From NCBI GenBank assembly GCA_034112085.1, contig JAWUWD010000018.1:1-10038 (forward strand): a stretch of DNA of 10,038 bases. The letters run 5' to 3'. A program made the position numbers and the translations under genes. Below, in pieces: positions 1 through 7,552 of the stretch; positions within the stretch are counted from its first letter, which is position 1, and every line of letters begins with the position of its first letter. The notes under the pieces are model-generated. The model was not told the DNA's origin and did not search any database. It worked only from the letters and a program-made list of their open reading frames with translations. This DNA comes from JAWUWD01 sp034112085. GTDB taxonomy: Bacteria > Bacteroidota > Bacteroidia > Cytophagales > Cyclobacteriaceae.

Positions 1-20
1 GAAATAGATTTAAAGATTTT

Positions 21-129
21 ATGGTGACTATAGCGAAGGTGTCCACCTCTTTCCATTCCGAACAGAGAAGTTAAGCCCTTCAGCGCTGATGGTACTGCTG
101 TAACAGGTGGGAGAGTAAGTCGTTGCCAG
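21..129 (+). rRNA. rrf: 5S ribosomal RNA
   Basis: This is the 5S rRNA of the large ribosomal subunit, the last gene of an rRNA operon whose 23S gene lies left of the window. The conserved core is visible at 53-75 (CCATTCCGAACAGAGAAGTT), followed by the GATGGTACTG segment near 88-97. Helix I closes the molecule: TGGTGAC at 22-28 pairs with GTTGCCA at 122-128, with G-U wobbles. The length of about 109 bases fits a bacterial 5S. The exact ends may be off by one to three bases, because they are set only by the closing helix. Confidence 0.95.
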
Positions 130-140
130 TTTATTATTTA

Positions 141-175
141 AAAGCCTCAATTTTTGTTAATTGAGGCTTTTTTTA
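141..175 (+). terminator. Intrinsic terminator of the rRNA operon
   Basis: A perfect 10-bp stem (AAAGCCTCAA at 141-150 with TTGAGGCTTT at 161-170) encloses a 10-base loop and runs into a T tract. It lies 12 bases after the 5S gene, as expected for the end of an rRNA transcript. The next gene's upstream-most possible start is only a few bases further on. Confidence 0.9.
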
Positions 176-179
176 TGCT

Positions 180-2894
180 GTGATTTTCCATTTCATTTTG
201 TTTACTTTGAATGAAAATAAATATGCTAATCTTTTGAAGAAACTAATTGTATTGATCGGCCTCGTATTAATTATATGCACAAGCTACTTTGTTAAGAGTC
301 ACTACTATCCTAAACTGAATAAAAGTATATGGGATTTTGTTCCGGATAATGCAGTTGGTGTTTATGACATAGCAAGTACTGCGAAGAAATTCCAATTTTT
401 AAAGGGAACAGGAGTAGGAAAAGGGCTATTGAAACTTGACTTGTTTGATGATATTAACGAAGTGTGGTCCTTGTTAGATACTAGTAAGTATAGCAGACAA
501 TTAGAGTTAATAGATGAACTAGATATACTAATATCGGTACATTCTGTAGCTAAGGAGGGTTTGGATTTGATATTTTTCATAAATATCTCAAATGAAAACG
601 AAACATTGATACGGGGATATATTAATGACTTAATCAAAAAAAGTAATTCCATTCTGTCACAAAGAGTCTATAACGAAAGAGAGATTTTTGAAATAAAAGG
701 GAATCTTATTCAACTCTCCTATTTCATTGAAGATGGAATACTAATAGTAAGTCAAACATCATTCCTTGTGGAAGATGTTATTAGAACAATAGGTTCCTCT
801 GCAGAAGTTTCTTTCAGATCAGCGCATGCAGAATCTTTCAAGGCAAATAAGCTGAAAAATGATCATGGAGACCTCTATGTTAACACAAAAGCATTAAATG
901 TTTTTGTGAAGACTTTTACTTCGGGACATGGTATTGATAATCTTGGAACTTCTACTTTTCTTGACGTTAAGGTTTCTGACCATTCGTTGTCATTAAGTGG
1001 ATTCACTTACTCAAATAGTGGTGATGTCTTGGATAGAATGAAAGGGCAGATACCAGTAAATCTTTCGATAAATGGATATGTGCCAAATTTGGCAAGTTCA
1101 GTAATGCATTTTGGAATAAGTGATGCAGACTCTTGGTTTGCCAGGAAAAAGCAAGTAATACCATTTGATTCATTGAAATACTGGGATGTGAGTAGGATGA
1201 TAGATTGGATAGGTGAGGAATTGGCATTAGTTAATCTTAACACGAATGGGAAAGCACAAGGTCAATTGTTGTTAATTGATGTAAGGGATGTGAACGATGC
1301 TTTGAATCAATTGAATTGGCTAACAGAGATGGTCGCTAGACAGTCTCGAGATACTGTATTCTATGAGAATTATGGAGATGTATTAATTAAAGAACTACCT
1401 GTGTCGGAATTTCCTGAAAAAGTATTTGGGACATTATATAAAGGATTTCCTGTCAGTTATTACTCAGTAATAGATAATTATTTAGTGTTTGCCAATGAAT
1501 TGGAATCAATGCATGTATTGATTAACAGTCTAGAACATGAGGATACATGGGGAAGAACATCGGCTAAAAGTCAATGGTTATCAAATACTTTAGAAGAAGC
1601 GAACTTCAGTTACTTTTTTGATTATAGTCAATGTGATATAGTATTGAGAAATGCATTGAATGAGACATGGATGAAGGAATTTCTATCTAATCAACAGATT
1701 TTAAAGGGAATAGGGATGGGTGCGATCCAGTTTAGTAATATTGATGGCCAATTTTATACCAATATAATGTTACAATATGATATAAAAAGAACTGTACCTA
1801 CTTCATTAAATTTTGATACTGAGAATACTACCTATCTCGAATCGAGTGCATTGACTAAACCTTTTGTTGTGAGAAATCACATGCTGCCGCAATTCAGAGA
1901 GATTGTTATACAAGATTCTTTAAAGAATATTTATTTAATAGATCATGAAGGAGCGATCTCTTGGCAAGATTCTATCGGGAAAGCAATAAGCAGTAAGGTT
2001 CATCAGATTGATTTTTATAAAAATAGAAAACTTCAGTATCTTTTTGCAGCAGGACAATTGATTTATGTGTTAGACAGGAATGGGGATGAAGTAGGCATTT
2101 TCCCGCTCGATGTAGGTTTTGAGATCAAGCAATTGTCTGTATTGGACTATGATCATGCTAAAAATTATCGAATTTTGATTTCAGATGAAAAAGGAAGTCT
2201 GTACATGTATGATAAGGAAGGAAAGATCCTAAAGGGATGGGAGCCAAAAAAGATGGGAAACTCATTGATAGCCTCTCTAAAGCATATTAGAGTAAGGGGT
2301 AAAGATGCTATTGTGGCTATTCAATCTAACGGAGAGATTAATGTAATGAATCGAAAAGGAGAATACTTTAAAGGCTTTCCACTGAAATTAGAAAATGAAG
2401 TATCAGGCGAAGTGCATATTAATGTGGGCCGAGATTTCGAACATACTTTGTTCAGTACCATAAGTAATGACGGAGAATTATTACAGTTCAACTTGAACGG
2501 GGAAATTCAGGCTAAAAAGCAATTTTATAAACCTACAAAGGATACATTCTTCGAATTGATCGAAGGTGTTACTGAGAATGATTTTGTTATTACAAGACAA
2601 AACGCATTTAGGCTGTCTCTATTAAATGCACGTGAAGAAATAATTGTTGAGAAAGACTATTTAACTAGTGATCTTCGTAGTCTGCAGTATTATGACCTAG
2701 GGGGAATTGATAACATATATGTTGTCAATGATTTTATTCAAGGTTTTGGATATGTATATAATTATGAAGGAAAGTTGCTCAATAATGTACCTATTAACAA
2801 TGAATTCGAAATAGGTTTATTGAAGGATTCTAACAAGAATAAGACCATTATATATTCAGTATTTGAGGATCAGGTAAATAAGTATTCTTACTAG
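180..2894 (+). CDS. Membrane-anchored DUF3352-like protein with C-terminal beta-propeller
   Basis: Function unknown. Counting from the GTG at 180, residues 20-38 form one strongly hydrophobic segment after a Lys-Lys, so the protein is probably anchored in the inner membrane with the bulk in the periplasm. Residues about 50-540 start with a WDFVPDNAVGVYD-like motif and resemble the DUF3352-type architecture of Bacteroidota (recognised by eye, not by search). Residues about 580-872 carry seven copies of a motif of the form (I/L)Y-x-(Y/L)D-x-x-G-x-(I/V), roughly 40-50 residues apart, which suggests a seven-bladed PQQ/WD-like beta-propeller. No catalytic motif is visible. The start is uncertain: GTG 180, TTG 207 and TTG 234 are all in frame, and no ATG is. 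TTG 234 would give a compact MKKLIVLIG-type membrane anchor. The gene is followed after 15 bases by the MscS gene, so the two are probably co-transcribed. Confidence 0.8.
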   Translation: MIFHFILFTLNENKYANLLKKLIVLIGLVLIICTSYFVKSHYYPKLNKSIWDFVPDNAVGVYDIASTAKKFQFLKGTGVGKGLLKLDLFDDINEVWSLLDTSKYSRQLELIDELDILISVHSVAKEGLDLIFFINISNENETLIRGYINDLIKKSNSILSQRVYNEREIFEIKGNLIQLSYFIEDGILIVSQTSFLVEDVIRTIGSSAEVSFRSAHAESFKANKLKNDHGDLYVNTKALNVFVKTFTSGHGIDNLGTSTFLDVKVSDHSLSLSGFTYSNSGDVLDRMKGQIPVNLSINGYVPNLASSVMHFGISDADSWFARKKQVIPFDSLKYWDVSRMIDWIGEELALVNLNTNGKAQGQLLLIDVRDVNDALNQLNWLTEMVARQSRDTVFYENYGDVLIKELPVSEFPEKVFGTLYKGFPVSYYSVIDNYLVFANELESMHVLINSLEHEDTWGRTSAKSQWLSNTLEEANFSYFFDYSQCDIVLRNALNETWMKEFLSNQQILKGIGMGAIQFSNIDGQFYTNIMLQYDIKRTVPTSLNFDTENTTYLESSALTKPFVVRNHMLPQFREIVIQDSLKNIYLIDHEGAISWQDSIGKAISSKVHQIDFYKNRKLQYLFAAGQLIYVLDRNGDEVGIFPLDVGFEIKQLSVLDYDHAKNYRILISDEKGSLYMYDKEGKILKGWEPKKMGNSLIASLKHIRVRGKDAIVAIQSNGEINVMNRKGEYFKGFPLKLENEVSGEVHINVGRDFEHTLFSTISNDGELLQFNLNGEIQAKKQFYKPTKDTFFELIEGVTENDFVITRQNAFRLSLLNAREEIIVEKDYLTSDLRSLQYYDLGGIDNIYVVNDFIQGFGYVYNYEGKLLNNVPINNEFEIGLLKDSNKNKTIIYSVFEDQVNKYSY

Positions 2895-2909
2895 CATAAA
2901 ACAAACAGG

Positions 2910-4553
2910 ATGAAAAAAGTATCAACTTTAATATTATTCATTTTTAGTTACGTAGTTGTTTTTGGACAAATTGATGAGTCTGAAAGTCTTAAAGATCAGC
3001 CTTATCAATTAAATACACCATATCAAACAATACTAACTCACTTGAAATATCTTCAAGATGAGACATTCTATCCTGAGATATCTGCTAAGGTAATTGATGT
3101 TGCAGACTTGAATGATGAGTCTTTGGCAAAGTCATATGCACTAAAGTTGAAAAGAGTGCTTGATGGAAAGGGGATTTTTGTAGATATGGGTGAATTGCCT
3201 CAAGAAGAGGATTATGTTGATAGTATTACCAATAGAGGACGTTATTATATTAATAGGCGTGCACTACCACAGTTGTATTTAGTCAAGAGGGGGGAGAACT
3301 GGTATTATAGCAAGAGTACGATAAATAAAATAGACCAATGGTACAAAGAAGTTTATCCAATTGGAACGGATAAGTTAGTTGATATTTTCCCTAATAATGG
3401 AAGGAAATATTTGGGACTGTATTTGTGGCAGATTGTTGGTCTGTTTTTGATCATATTGATGAGTTTTATAATCCATAAAGTCTTCACTTTACTGTTTGAG
3501 AAAATCATTTTGAACTTGTTGCATAAGATTGGTTATGTGAGATTGGCTGATGAAGTAGTACGACCTACAGCGAAACCAATTAGTTATTTATTTATTTTCT
3601 ATTTGTTGATATTGTTTATGCCGGTGTTGCAGTTTCCGATAGGAATAAATAAATATGTAGTACTACTATTGACTTCAGTCTGGCCAATATTCGCAATAGT
3701 ATTCTTTTATAGGCTGGTAGATGTTTTTGGTATGTACTTGAGAAAGCTAGCTGCTAAAACTGAGAGCAATTTGGATGATCAATTGGTCCCATTAGCGCGG
3801 AAAATTCTTAAGACTTTTGTGATTTCGATAGGGGTGTTGGTCATATTGGATAACCTTCATGTGAATATTACAGGAATACTTGCTGGTCTTTCTATTGGAG
3901 GTCTGGCTTTTGCACTGGCTGCCCAAGATACCATTAAGAATTTCTTTGGATCGTTGATGATCTTTATCGATAAGCCATTTCAAGTAGGAGACTGGATCAC
4001 ATCTGGAGAAGTGGATGGAACGGTGGAAGAGGTAGGCTTTAGGTCAACTCGCGTCCGAACTTTTAGAAATTCAGTGATTTCTGTGCCTAACGGAGCATTA
4101 GCAGACAGAATGGTCGATAATCATGGATTGCGAGCATATAGAAGATTTCACACACAGTTGGCATTGACTTATGATACACCACCTGCTTTGATTGAGATTT
4201 TTGTTAATGGTCTTAGAGAAATAGTCAAAGATCATCCTGATACAAGAAAGGATTACTATGAGATTTACCTCAATGAAATGGCCAATTCGTCCCTCAATGT
4301 AATGTTCTATATTTTCTTTGAGGCTTCTTCATGGTCTGATGAGCTTAAGGGGCGACACGAGATCTTATTGTCTATAATAGAGTTTGCCAATGAAGTAGGT
4401 GTGAATTTTGCATTCCCAACGCAGACATTGCATATGGAATCGTTTCCTGATAAGTTAGCTAATTCACCTAGTTACGAGCAGGACCAGCAGTTACTTAAGG
4501 AAAAAGTGAAAGAGTTTTTGGCAATCAACAGAGTTAAGTATGGGAAGATTTAA
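2910..4553 (+). CDS. MscS-family mechanosensitive ion channel with periplasmic N-terminal domain
   Basis: Predicted small-conductance mechanosensitive channel of the inner membrane, which opens under membrane tension to release solutes during hypo-osmotic shock. Residues 1-20 are a signal peptide ending in VVVFGQ. Residues about 21-165 form a soluble, presumably periplasmic domain. Hydrophobic helices follow at about 168-190, 222-240, 248-272 and 300-316. The pore helix TM3 is at about 320-345, with the Gly/Ala-rich stretch GILAGLSIGGLAFALAAQD and then TIKNFFGS. The MscS beta domain follows (DKPFQVGDWI at 354-363, then VEEVGFRSTRVRTF at 372-385 and VPNGAL at 392-397), and then the C-terminal alpha/beta vestibule. 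At 547 residues it is well above the 286 of E. coli MscS, owing to the N-terminal domain and extra helices. The ATG start is supported by the signal peptide; only a weak AGG precedes it. It lies 15 bases after the propeller gene. Confidence 0.92.
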   Translation: MKKVSTLILFIFSYVVVFGQIDESESLKDQPYQLNTPYQTILTHLKYLQDETFYPEISAKVIDVADLNDESLAKSYALKLKRVLDGKGIFVDMGELPQEEDYVDSITNRGRYYINRRALPQLYLVKRGENWYYSKSTINKIDQWYKEVYPIGTDKLVDIFPNNGRKYLGLYLWQIVGLFLIILMSFIIHKVFTLLFEKIILNLLHKIGYVRLADEVVRPTAKPISYLFIFYLLILFMPVLQFPIGINKYVVLLLTSVWPIFAIVFFYRLVDVFGMYLRKLAAKTESNLDDQLVPLARKILKTFVISIGVLVILDNLHVNITGILAGLSIGGLAFALAAQDTIKNFFGSLMIFIDKPFQVGDWITSGEVDGTVEEVGFRSTRVRTFRNSVISVPNGALADRMVDNHGLRAYRRFHTQLALTYDTPPALIEIFVNGLREIVKDHPDTRKDYYEIYLNEMANSSLNVMFYIFFEASSWSDELKGRHEILLSIIEFANEVGVNFAFPTQTLHMESFPDKLANSPSYEQDQQLLKEKVKEFLAINRVKYGKI

Positions 4554-4617
4554 TGAGCATTTGACTTTTAGAATTCATTACTCTTGTTGTAGAGTAAACG
4601 AAGATAAATAAGTATAT

Positions 4618-5757
4618 ATGAAATTTGGAACTAAAGCAATACACGCTGGCGTAGAACCAGATCCAACTACTGGGGCTATAATGACTCCCATTTATCAAAC
4701 TTCTACCTATGCGCAGTCTCGTCCTGGAGAGCATAAAGGGTATGAGTATTCGAGAACGCACAATCCTACTAGAGATGCTTTGCAAAGTAGTTTAGCAGCG
4801 CTCGAAGGAGGAAAGCATGGTTTATGTTTTTCGTCAGGATTGGCAGCTATAGATGCTGTTGTGAAGTTATTGAGCCCTGGCGATGAAGTGATTTCTGGTA
4901 ATGATTTGTATGGAGGTACTTATCGAATATTTACTAAGATATTTGAGAAATATGGCATTAAATTTCATTTTGTTGATATGGCGAATACTACTGATTTGGC
5001 TCAATGCGTTAATGAGAATACGAAATTGATCTGGCTGGAGACACCTACTAATCCAATGATGAATATTATTGATATCAAGGTAGTCTCTGGTATTGCTAAA
5101 AAGCACAATATTCTCCTTGGAATAGATAATACTTTCGCAACACCTTATCTGCAGGAACCTATCTCATTAGGGGCAGATATCGTAATGCACTCGGTGACTA
5201 AGTATTTAGGTGGGCACTCTGACGTAGTAATGGGTGCTTTGATAGTTAGTGATGATCAACTTGCTAAAGATCTTGCGTTTATACAAAATAGCTGTGGAGC
5301 AACTCCCGGACCTCAAGATTGTTTCTTGGTACTGAGAGGGATTAAGACTTTACATATCAGAATGGATAGACATTGCGCCAATGGCAGGAAGGTTGCTGAG
5401 TTTTTAAGGACTCATGATAAAGTAGAGAATATTTTTTGGCCAGGATTTGAGGACCATCCAAATCATATGGTTGCTAAAGAGCAGATGCGAGACTTTGGAG
5501 GTATGATTTCTATTACTTTGAAAGGGGATAGCCAAGAAGAGGCGTTCGATATCATGAGTAAATTCCACTTGTTTACATGTGCAGAGTCTCTTGGTGGCGT
5601 AGAATCTTTATGCAATCATCCAGCAAGTATGACTCATGCCAGTGTCCCAAGAGAAGAACGTTATAAAATAGGGTTGTTAGATTCATTGATAAGATTCAGT
5701 GTTGGGATCGAAGATTTTGAGGATTTAATTGATGATCTTGAGCAAGCAATGGGTTGA
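4618..5757 (+). CDS. metB: Cystathionine gamma-synthase / gamma-lyase (PLP-dependent)
   Basis: Cytoplasmic Cys/Met-metabolism PLP enzyme of fold type I. Members join an activated homoserine to cysteine to make cystathionine (MetB), or cleave cystathionine to cysteine (gamma-lyase). The PLP lysine is K195 in SVTKYLGGHSD. Y98 in DLYGG stacks on the cofactor, D170 in IDNTF binds the PLP nitrogen, and Y44/R46 in YSRTHNPT form the phosphate-binding site contributed by the neighbouring subunit. The C-terminal AESLGGVESL (322-331) is typical of the synthase/lyase branch. The length of 379 is normal and the protein looks intact. Synthase and lyase cannot be separated from sequence alone. The gene starts 64 bases after the MscS stop. 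That gap holds a 7-bp hairpin (TTACTCT 4578-4584 with AGAGTAA 4591-4597) but no recognisable SAM riboswitch. A strong terminator follows. Confidence 0.95.
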   Translation: MKFGTKAIHAGVEPDPTTGAIMTPIYQTSTYAQSRPGEHKGYEYSRTHNPTRDALQSSLAALEGGKHGLCFSSGLAAIDAVVKLLSPGDEVISGNDLYGGTYRIFTKIFEKYGIKFHFVDMANTTDLAQCVNENTKLIWLETPTNPMMNIIDIKVVSGIAKKHNILLGIDNTFATPYLQEPISLGADIVMHSVTKYLGGHSDVVMGALIVSDDQLAKDLAFIQNSCGATPGPQDCFLVLRGIKTLHIRMDRHCANGRKVAEFLRTHDKVENIFWPGFEDHPNHMVAKEQMRDFGGMISITLKGDSQEEAFDIMSKFHLFTCAESLGGVESLCNHPASMTHASVPREERYKIGLLDSLIRFSVGIEDFEDLIDDLEQAMG

Positions 5758-5783
5758 TTTCATTGTTGATCAAACTATTGAAT

Positions 5784-5811
5784 AAAAAAAGAGGCATTTG
5801 CCTCTTTTTTT
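5784..5811 (+). terminator. Intrinsic terminator after the cystathionine gamma-synthase gene
   Basis: GAGGC (5791-5795) pairs with GCCTC (5800-5804) around an ATTT loop. A run of seven A before the stem and eight T after it extend the pairing, so it could also act on the opposite strand. It begins 27 bases after the stop codon. Confidence 0.88.
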
Positions 5812-5888
5812 ATTTGGAGCCAACAAGTGAATATTTCTTAACTTGATATAAGTGCAATGAGATTGAATGTGTTAAAATTATTTAATCC

Positions 5889-5924
5889 AAAAAAAAGCCA
5901 TTTACAATAAAATTGTAAATGGCT
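5889..5924 (-). terminator. Intrinsic terminator of tRNA-Asn
   Basis: A perfect 13-bp inverted repeat (AGCCATTTACAAT at 5896-5908, partner 5912-5924) has a three-base loop. Read on the minus strand it is followed by a run of T (5889-5895 as A on the plus strand). It begins about 10 bases beyond the 3' end of the tRNA, as expected for a single-tRNA transcript. Confidence 0.9.
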
Positions 5925-5934
5925 AATAGTTAAG

Positions 5935-6008
5935 CTCCTCTTCTTGGACTCGAACCAAGGACCCTCTGATTAACAGTCAGATGCTCTAACCAGCTGAGCT
6001 AAAGAGGA
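5935..6008 (-). tRNA. tRNA-Asn (anticodon GTT)
   Basis: A 74-base cloverleaf can be drawn on the minus strand. The acceptor stem is TCCTCTT paired with AAGAGGA, with G as discriminator base. The D arm contains AGCTCAGCTGGTTAGAGC. The anticodon stem TCTGA/TCAGA encloses the loop CTGTTAA with anticodon GTT (plus-strand 5972-5974). The T arm is CTTGG-TTCGAGT-CCAAG. The 3' CCA is not encoded (CT follows the discriminator), so it must be added after transcription. It lies downstream of the Nramp-like gene on the same strand, with its own promoter-like site and terminator. Confidence 0.97.
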
Positions 6009-6039
6009 ATTTATAACTCTTTTCCCTTATTTGGGACTG

Positions 6040-6070
6040 CAATATTAACAGGACTATTTTTATTTTCCAA
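6040..6070 (-). promoter_or_regulatory. Candidate promoter of tRNA-Asn
   Basis: On the minus strand, TTG (6070-6068) is followed after 20 bases by TAATATTG (6047-6040). This matches the Bacteroidota sigma-ABfr pattern TTTG / TAnnTTTG at seven of eight positions in the -7 box, counting the two free positions. The site would give a leader of roughly 25-30 bases before the mature tRNA 5' end. No transcript data support it. Confidence 0.5.
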
Positions 6071-6074
6071 TAGA

Positions 6075-6110
6075 CAACTCAAAAAAAAATGAATTATTTT
6101 TTGTTGAGTT
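6075..6110 (-). other. A/T-rich hairpin overlapping the stop codon of the Nramp-like gene
   Basis: AACTCAA (6076-6082) pairs with TTGAGTT (6104-6110). One mismatch follows, then seven A-T pairs and a five-base loop. It starts inside the TAA stop codon of the transporter. Because the T run is inside the stem and not after it, it is not a standard intrinsic terminator. It may stabilise the mRNA 3' end or terminate weakly. Confidence 0.4.
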
Positions 6111-7365
6111 AAAAACCTCCAACAAATAGCACGTAGAAATACACTAATGTAAATCCTGACAGAAATATAAGACCTGATACAGCTAGTATCTTTAACCAAG
6201 GTTTAGGTTGATGTGAGGAAGGGAAGTCTTTGTTGAAAACCATAATGTAGTTGAGCCAACCCGCTAGTGGGGCAATGATAAACGATAGACCAGTGGCGAA
6301 GTCGACCAAGCTCTTTAAGTTGTTGAGGTATTGAGAGATAACTAAGTACGTCCCGATAGCGAGTATAATTGCTGTTATGATATATATGCTTCTCGAGTCG
6401 TCTGTTCGTTGCTTAAACAGCTTAATAGAGCGAGTAGTTGCTCTGCAGTATCCATCAATTACTGTAATGGTAGTGCTGAACATAGTGGAGAATGCAGCAA
6501 TTAAGATAATGTAGTAGCTCCAATCTCCAATAGCGGTAGTAAACATTGTGATTAACTGATTTGCGAAAGCAGGAGCGCTATTAGGAAGATCTGTGCCACT
6601 ACCGTATAGGATCATAGCTCCCAAAGTAAGGAAGCAAACGGCTAGTATGGCCGAGGCGAGATATCCTAAATTGAAGTCAAACAATGTCTCTTTGAGTGTA
6701 GGATGATAACCAGTTTGTTTGATTCTGGCTTCTGTCCATAGACTAGTCCATGCGGACATGTCCACAGCGGTAGGCATCCATCCCATGAGCGCTATTAGGA
6801 ATAGAATTCCTTTACTATCAAGAACTGTAGGAGCTATGAAATTTTCGACTGGAGATACTCTTCCATTGAATAACGAACTTATGATTGCTATCAAGGTAGA
6901 AACCAATAACACAACTCCAATCACTTTGAGGGTGTTGTCTAACACTTTGAACTTTCCGATTATCAAGATCATAATACAAACGAGAAGGATAATGCCTGCC
7001 CAATGTGCAGTGTTCAAGCTAAAGTCGAATAGGTTACTGAATAAACCAGCTGTAACAAAAGTTACGGCTGAGCACACTATTAACATGGATGAAATGGTGA
7101 TTGCTAGATAAATAACTAATACCCATTTGCTTTTTTGATAGTATCCATCAATGATGCTTTTACCTGTTGCGCTAGTGTATCTTGACGCAAATTCGAAAAA
7201 TGGATATTTGAAGACGTTGGCCAAGATTACCGCAATGATCAATACAAACCCATAGTTGGCTCCAGCTCTCGTAGACTGGACCAGGTGTGAGACTCCTATG
7301 CATGTGCTGGCGAATAATATGCCTGGGCCAAGTGTCTTGGCAAGTTGCTGGTATTGTGACTTCAT
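6109..7365 (-). CDS. Divergent Nramp-family transporter lacking the canonical metal-binding motif
   Basis: Polytopic inner-membrane protein of the Nramp (SLC11-like) fold, with about 11 hydrophobic helices and about 418 residues. Recognition rests on LGPGILFAS at the N-terminus followed by the TM1 region ending in RAGANYG, on MPTAVDMSAW in the TM6 region, and on the overall pattern of helices. In canonical Nramps TM1 carries DPGN, whose Asp and Asn bind Mn/Fe. Here the aligned residues are GVSH. The Met-Pro of TM6 is kept but the following His is Thr. Metal transport by the usual site is therefore doubtful and the substrate is unknown. I chose the ATG at 7365, just before KSQYQQLAKTLGPG. An in-frame ATG at 7413 would add 16 residues but would lie upstream of a promoter-like site. 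The gene diverges from hsp20. Confidence 0.85.
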   Translation of the reverse strand: MKSQYQQLAKTLGPGILFASTCIGVSHLVQSTRAGANYGFVLIIAVILANVFKYPFFEFASRYTSATGKSIIDGYYQKSKWVLVIYLAITISSMLIVCSAVTFVTAGLFSNLFDFSLNTAHWAGIILLVCIMILIIGKFKVLDNTLKVIGVVLLVSTLIAIISSLFNGRVSPVENFIAPTVLDSKGILFLIALMGWMPTAVDMSAWTSLWTEARIKQTGYHPTLKETLFDFNLGYLASAILAVCFLTLGAMILYGSGTDLPNSAPAFANQLITMFTTAIGDWSYYIILIAAFSTMFSTTITVIDGYCRATTRSIKLFKQRTDDSRSIYIITAIILAIGTYLVISQYLNNLKSLVDFATGLSFIIAPLAGWLNYIMVFNKDFPSSHQPKPWLKILAVSGLIFLSGFTLVYFYVLFVGGF

Positions 7366-7374
7366 ATAATTATA

Positions 7375-7406
7375 CAAAGTAATTATAGAGCCGTCTTCTA
7401 CCAAAA
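7375..7406 (-). promoter_or_regulatory. Candidate promoter of the Nramp-like gene
   Basis: On the minus strand TTTTG (7406-7402) is followed after 19 bases by TTACTTTG (7382-7375), one mismatch from the Bacteroidota -7 box TAnnTTTG. If used, the transcript would begin only a few bases before the ATG at 7365, giving a nearly leaderless mRNA and ruling out the ATG at 7413. Confidence 0.4.
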
Positions 7407-7449
7407 CCTTCAATTGATATCAATGATTATTTAGAACATAATTTAATAA

Positions 7450-7518
7450 TTAAGACACAATGTCATTAAAAATGAATTTTAAAGCACATATTAAGACAAT
7501 ATGGCATTTAAAATTGTC
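7450..7518. repeat. Repeated TTAAGACA elements and inverted repeats upstream of hsp20
   Basis: TTAAGACA occurs at 7450-7457 and again at 7491-7498, 41 bases apart, close to four helical turns. Each copy is part of an inverted repeat. GACA-CAA-TGTC at 7454-7464 is extended by TTAA on both sides with one extra base. GACAAT (7495-7500) and ATTGTC (7513-7518) are separated by 12 bases. The site lies between the divergent Nramp-like and hsp20 genes and could be an operator. It does not match CIRCE (TTAGCACTC-N9-GAGTGCTAA). The DNA is very AT-rich, so chance repeats are possible. Confidence 0.4.
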
Positions 7519-7521
7519 AAA

Positions 7522-7552
7522 TTGTGTATTTTTTTGAGGTGGCATTATTTTG
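7522..7552 (+). promoter_or_regulatory. Candidate promoter of hsp20
   Basis: TTG at 7522-7524 is followed after 20 bases by TTATTTTG at 7545-7552, one mismatch from TAnnTTTG. The spacing equals that of the tRNA-Asn site. It lies directly downstream of the repeated elements at 7450-7518, as would fit regulated initiation. The predicted leader to the ATG at 7607 is about 45-50 bases. Confidence 0.35.

Noticed and set aside
1003..1243. Two overlapping minus-strand open frames within the propeller gene
   Set aside because: They overlap each other and the real gene, have low-complexity composition and no start signal.
4554..4617. Possible SAM riboswitch or promoter before the cystathionine gamma-synthase gene
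   Set aside because: Only a 7-bp hairpin fits in 64 bases, with no riboswitch core. The promoter-like TACTCTTG has its TTTG only 15 bases upstream, which is too short.
5812..5888. Possible small RNA between the two terminators before tRNA-Asn
   Set aside because: The sequence is AT-rich, with no promoter box, stable structure or open frame that I can see.
6719..7111. 130-residue plus-strand open frame inside the transporter gene
   Set aside because: It lies wholly antisense to conserved Nramp-family coding sequence and shows no recognisable motif; it is a shadow frame.
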